This document shows positions 61,892 to 64,000 of a stretch of 64,000 nt of DNA, piece by piece. This stretch comes from Xenorhabdus mauleonii (lineage in GTDB: Bacteria; Pseudomonadota; Gammaproteobacteria; Enterobacterales; Enterobacteriaceae). The stretch spans positions 186,001 to 250,000 of the forward strand of contig NZ_FORG01000002.1 of the NCBI RefSeq assembly GCF_900113945.1, in the 5' to 3' direction. A program made the translations under genes and the position numbers. The notes under the pieces are model-generated. The model did not search any database. It was not told the origin of the DNA and saw only the letters and a list, made by a program, of their open reading frames with translations. The number at the start of each line of letters is the position of its first letter. The first letter of the stretch is position 1.

Positions 61892-62716
61892 ATGACAAAA
61901 ATAAGTTTGCATGAAAATATTCAAATATTTCGCCAACTCCATGAAGAAGGTAAATTGCTCTTAGCCAATTCATGGGATGTTATGAGCACCCGTATAGCAG
62001 AACAAAATGGCGTAAAGGCCATAGCAACAACCAGTGCCGGTATATCTTGGAGTTTAGGTTATCCCGATAATCAATTAGCCGATAGAAAAACGATCATTAA
62101 AGTGCTTGATTTGATCATTTCTAACACTGATCTTCCTGTTTCTGCTGACATAGAAGATGGTTTATTAAGCATTGGTGAAAATATGGAGCATCTTGTTCAA
62201 GATCTCTATTCCGTCGGATGTGTTGGTATTAATATTGAAGATTCCAAACTGGGTAAATCACTGTCGATTGAAGATGGAGCCGCACGTATAGCTGCGGTTC
62301 GTGCTGCCGCAAAAAAAATAAATTATGATTTATTTATCAATGCCCGTATAGATTCATGGCTTCGCGGTGAAAGTAGAGATCATGAGCATTTCATTTCCCG
62401 CGCTAATGCCTATCTTGCAGCTGGTGCAGATTGTATTTTTATTCCCGGTTTAATCGATTTAAAAGCCTGCCAAACAATCAGTTCCCAAATTAATGGCCCA
62501 TTGAATATCATGGCTCTTCCAAATGGCCCTAGCGCAGAAGAGTTTTTTAATGCTGGCGCAAAACGAATTTCAGGGGGTGCCTTTTTTGCAGAGCAGGCCT
62601 ATGGCTTTACCCAATTTGGCATGGAAACTTTTTTGACAAAAGGTGTTTTACTGCCTAATGACCAAGTAAAATTAAATTATATGGATTTAAATAAATTACT
62701 TTCCCATAAAAAATAA
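61892..62716 (+). CDS. Isocitrate lyase/PEP mutase family protein
   Basis: A 274-residue TIM-barrel enzyme of the PEP mutase/isocitrate lyase superfamily. Substrate and Mg contacts are visible in LLANSWDVMSTRIAEQ, TTSAGISWSLG, SADIEDGLL and GINIEDSK; NARIDSWLRG and GADCIFIPGL complete the barrel. The KKCGH loop of isocitrate lyase is absent, so this is the broad oxaloacetate hydrolase/carboxyPEP mutase-like group, with no precise reaction assignable. TTGGAG lies before the ATG. No phosphonate biosynthesis genes are nearby. Confidence 0.87.
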   Translation: MTKISLHENIQIFRQLHEEGKLLLANSWDVMSTRIAEQNGVKAIATTSAGISWSLGYPDNQLADRKTIIKVLDLIISNTDLPVSADIEDGLLSIGENMEHLVQDLYSVGCVGINIEDSKLGKSLSIEDGAARIAAVRAAAKKINYDLFINARIDSWLRGESRDHEHFISRANAYLAAGADCIFIPGLIDLKACQTISSQINGPLNIMALPNGPSAEEFFNAGAKRISGGAFFAEQAYGFTQFGMETFLTKGVLLPNDQVKLNYMDLNKLLSHKK

Positions 62717-62722
62717 TGCCAT

Positions 62723-62747
62723 ACCCCACTTATGCAAAAAGTGGGGT
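62723..62747 (+). terminator. Hairpin after the PEP mutase-family gene
   Basis: A 9-bp stem (ACCCCACTT / AAGTGGGGT) with a 7-base loop directly after the stop codon. The following tract (AATTATAAAG) is only weakly T-rich. Confidence 0.6.
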
Positions 62748-62964
62748 AATTATAAAGAGTGATGTTTATAAAAAAATATGTGATCTATTTTGCAATATCT
62801 GAATTTTTATTAACAGATAATAGAAAAAAATTTCTTGAATGGGCATGAACTTTAGCAACATAATCTCTTTTCAAAGAGATCTATGTTTCATTGGAAACTA
62901 ATCTTTTGAGGATAGGGTATTTTACCTGAATGCGGGTCTTAAACATCAGATAGCGAAATCTGGT

Positions 62965-63336
62965 ATGAGTCAAACGTTAAATTCTCAATCTAAATTATTA
63001 GATAATCCTTGTATAAGCTGTGGGGCTTGTTGTTCATATTTTCGTGTTTCATTTTATTGGGCTGAAGCTGAAGATGGCGGTGGTACAGTTCCTGTCTCCA
63101 GGACTGAAAAATTAAATGATTTTATGCGGTGTATGAAAGGCACAAATGAACCACGCCCACGTTGTATAAATTTATGTGGTGAAATAGGTAAATCTGTTTC
63201 TTGTTCTATCTACCATAATAGGCCCTCACCTTGCAGAGAGTTTCCCCAAGCCTGGGAAACCAACGATTATAATGAGAATTGTGATCGTGCCAGAGCAGCC
63301 CATGGCCTTCCTCCCCTGCCAAAGCCCCAGACATAA
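62965..63336 (+). CDS. YkgJ-family cysteine-cluster protein
   Basis: A 123-residue protein of the YkgJ/CxxCxxCC family. NPCISCGACCSYFRVSFYW is the N-terminal four-cysteine cluster (about residues 15-24), RCINLCG and SCSIYHNRPSPCREFP carry further cysteines, and the C-terminus ends ARAAHGLPPLP as in E. coli YkgJ. It probably binds a zinc ion or Fe-S cluster; the role is unknown. No clear ribosome site is seen, but the start matches the family. Confidence 0.87.
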   Translation: MSQTLNSQSKLLDNPCISCGACCSYFRVSFYWAEAEDGGGTVPVSRTEKLNDFMRCMKGTNEPRPRCINLCGEIGKSVSCSIYHNRPSPCREFPQAWETNDYNENCDRARAAHGLPPLPKPQT

Positions 63337-63490
63337 CTGTTGTTTCACTCAATGGAAATTCGTTAGTTTCATCACAGAATATTAACTTTTGTGTATCTAT
63401 AGTTAACAATTCTAAAAAATCATTACAGCAGAATAAGTTATCGCTGTGCAATTTATGAACTCTTTCATGAAATTATCAGGATGAAAAAGA

Positions 63491-64000
63491 ATGTCTGCTC
63501 ATGTCCCTACAGACTATACCCCACAAAATTGTGAATCTTTACCAAACTACCTTGCAAAAAAATTACCGGAAACTATTTCACTTGGAGGCCTACCTGAAAG
63601 CTGGCAAGTACAAGAAGTGGGTGATGGAAATCTCAATTTAGTGTTTATTGTTTCAGGCAAGGAAAAAACAATTGTCGTAAAACAAGCTCTGCCCTATGTG
63701 AGAGCCGCAGGTGAATCTTGGCCGCTTTCTCTTTCCCGTTCATATTTTGAATATAATGCTTTGCTTGAAGAGAATAAAATTGCCGGAGTATATGTTCCTG
63801 ATGTCTATTTTTATGATGAAGATATCTCGCTCTTTGCCATGGAGTATTTATCTGATCATATCATCCTGCGCAAACAGTTAATTGCCGGAAAAAAGATCCC
63901 TTATCTTGCAGAAAATATTGGAGTTTTTCTTGCCAAGACATTATTCCATACCTCAGATATTGGAATAAGTGGCAAGGAGAAAAAAGAGCTCCTAGCTCTC
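63491..64000 (+). CDS. mtnK: Methylthioribose kinase MtnK (5' part, cut by window end)
   Basis: The first 170 codons of MtnK, which phosphorylates 5-methylthioribose in the methionine salvage pathway. The ATP-binding N-lobe is visible: GDGNLNLVFIV glycine loop at about residues 44-54, KTIVVKQALPYVR with the catalytic Lys, and RSYFEYNALL on the helix. The hinge is LFAMEYLSDHIILR. AGGA lies about 9 bases before the ATG. The gene continues past the window; mtnA and other salvage genes may follow. Confidence 0.93.
   Translation, partial: MSAHVPTDYTPQNCESLPNYLAKKLPETISLGGLPESWQVQEVGDGNLNLVFIVSGKEKTIVVKQALPYVRAAGESWPLSLSRSYFEYNALLEENKIAGVYVPDVYFYDEDISLFAMEYLSDHIILRKQLIAGKKIPYLAENIGVFLAKTLFHTSDIGISGKEKKELLAL

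Noticed and set aside
61892..62716. Phosphonate biosynthesis enzyme (true PEP mutase)
   Set aside because: No phosphonopyruvate decarboxylase or other phosphonate genes nearby; only superfamily-level assignment is justified.
63206..63451. 81-codon minus-strand frame
   Set aside because: Antisense to the YkgJ-family gene; no ribosome site or recognisable product.

Overview
The window looks like a chromosomal segment of an entomopathogenic Morganellaceae bacterium, most likely Xenorhabdus (Photorhabdus is the alternative). I infer this from an almost complete enterobacterial gene order broken by accessory insertions, an interrupted T6SS hcp gene, Tct and Hut systems, and a stand-alone A-T-TE synthetase of the aryl-furanone type. 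No database search was run; identities rest on recognised family sequences and motifs.

Backbone. From 0.4 to 30 kb the order follows E. coli from yfcD to prmB: yfcD, yfcG, yfcH, then (minus strand) ubiX-purF-cvpA, dedD-folC-accD, dedA, truA-usg-pdxB, then fabB | mnmC, and yfcL-epmC-yfcA, aroC, prmB. The E. coli mepA gene is missing between yfcA and aroC. The same backbone resumes at 44.7 kb with smrB, sixA, fadJ-fadI, yfcZ, fadL, mlaA and argW (tRNA-Arg CCT). Several known operators are readable: PurR before cvpA, FabR plus FadR before fabB, and FadR before fadI and fadL.

Insertions into the backbone. (i) 13-20 kb: a broken hcp gene, an EamA-type transporter, and the divergent tctDE / tctCBA tricarboxylate uptake system. 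(ii) 23.9-25.2 kb: an acetyltransferase and a coiled-coil membrane protein with 81-bp tandem repeats. (iii) 30-44.3 kb, between prmB and smrB: a complete histidine utilisation locus (hutT, hutH, hutU and hutI-hutG-hutC, with matching HutC-type operators) next to a small biosynthetic locus (O-methyltransferase, A-T-TE synthetase, SMP-30-type lactonase) that could make a xenofuranone- or ralfuranone-like arylpyruvate dimer. (iv) 45.7-47 kb: an orphan toxin-like protein and a palindromic repeat. (v) 55.2-60 kb, directly 3' of argW: a decayed integrative element with a frameshifted tyrosine integrase, a second integrase fragment, an IS3-family remnant fused in frame to a phage tail-fibre fragment, a second tail-fibre fragment, two effector-like genes and a 40-residue membrane peptide.

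Right end. A family-9 glycosyltransferase, a PEP mutase/isocitrate lyase family enzyme, a YkgJ-type cysteine-cluster protein and the start of mtnK (methylthioribose kinase), which runs off the window.

Most notable: an approximately 87-bp perfect palindrome occurs twice. One copy splits hcp after its fifth codon. The two copies differ by a paired substitution that keeps the 28-bp stem intact. Also notable are two proteins that share a possible caspase-like His/Cys layout, one with Ser in place of Cys, near the element remnants.
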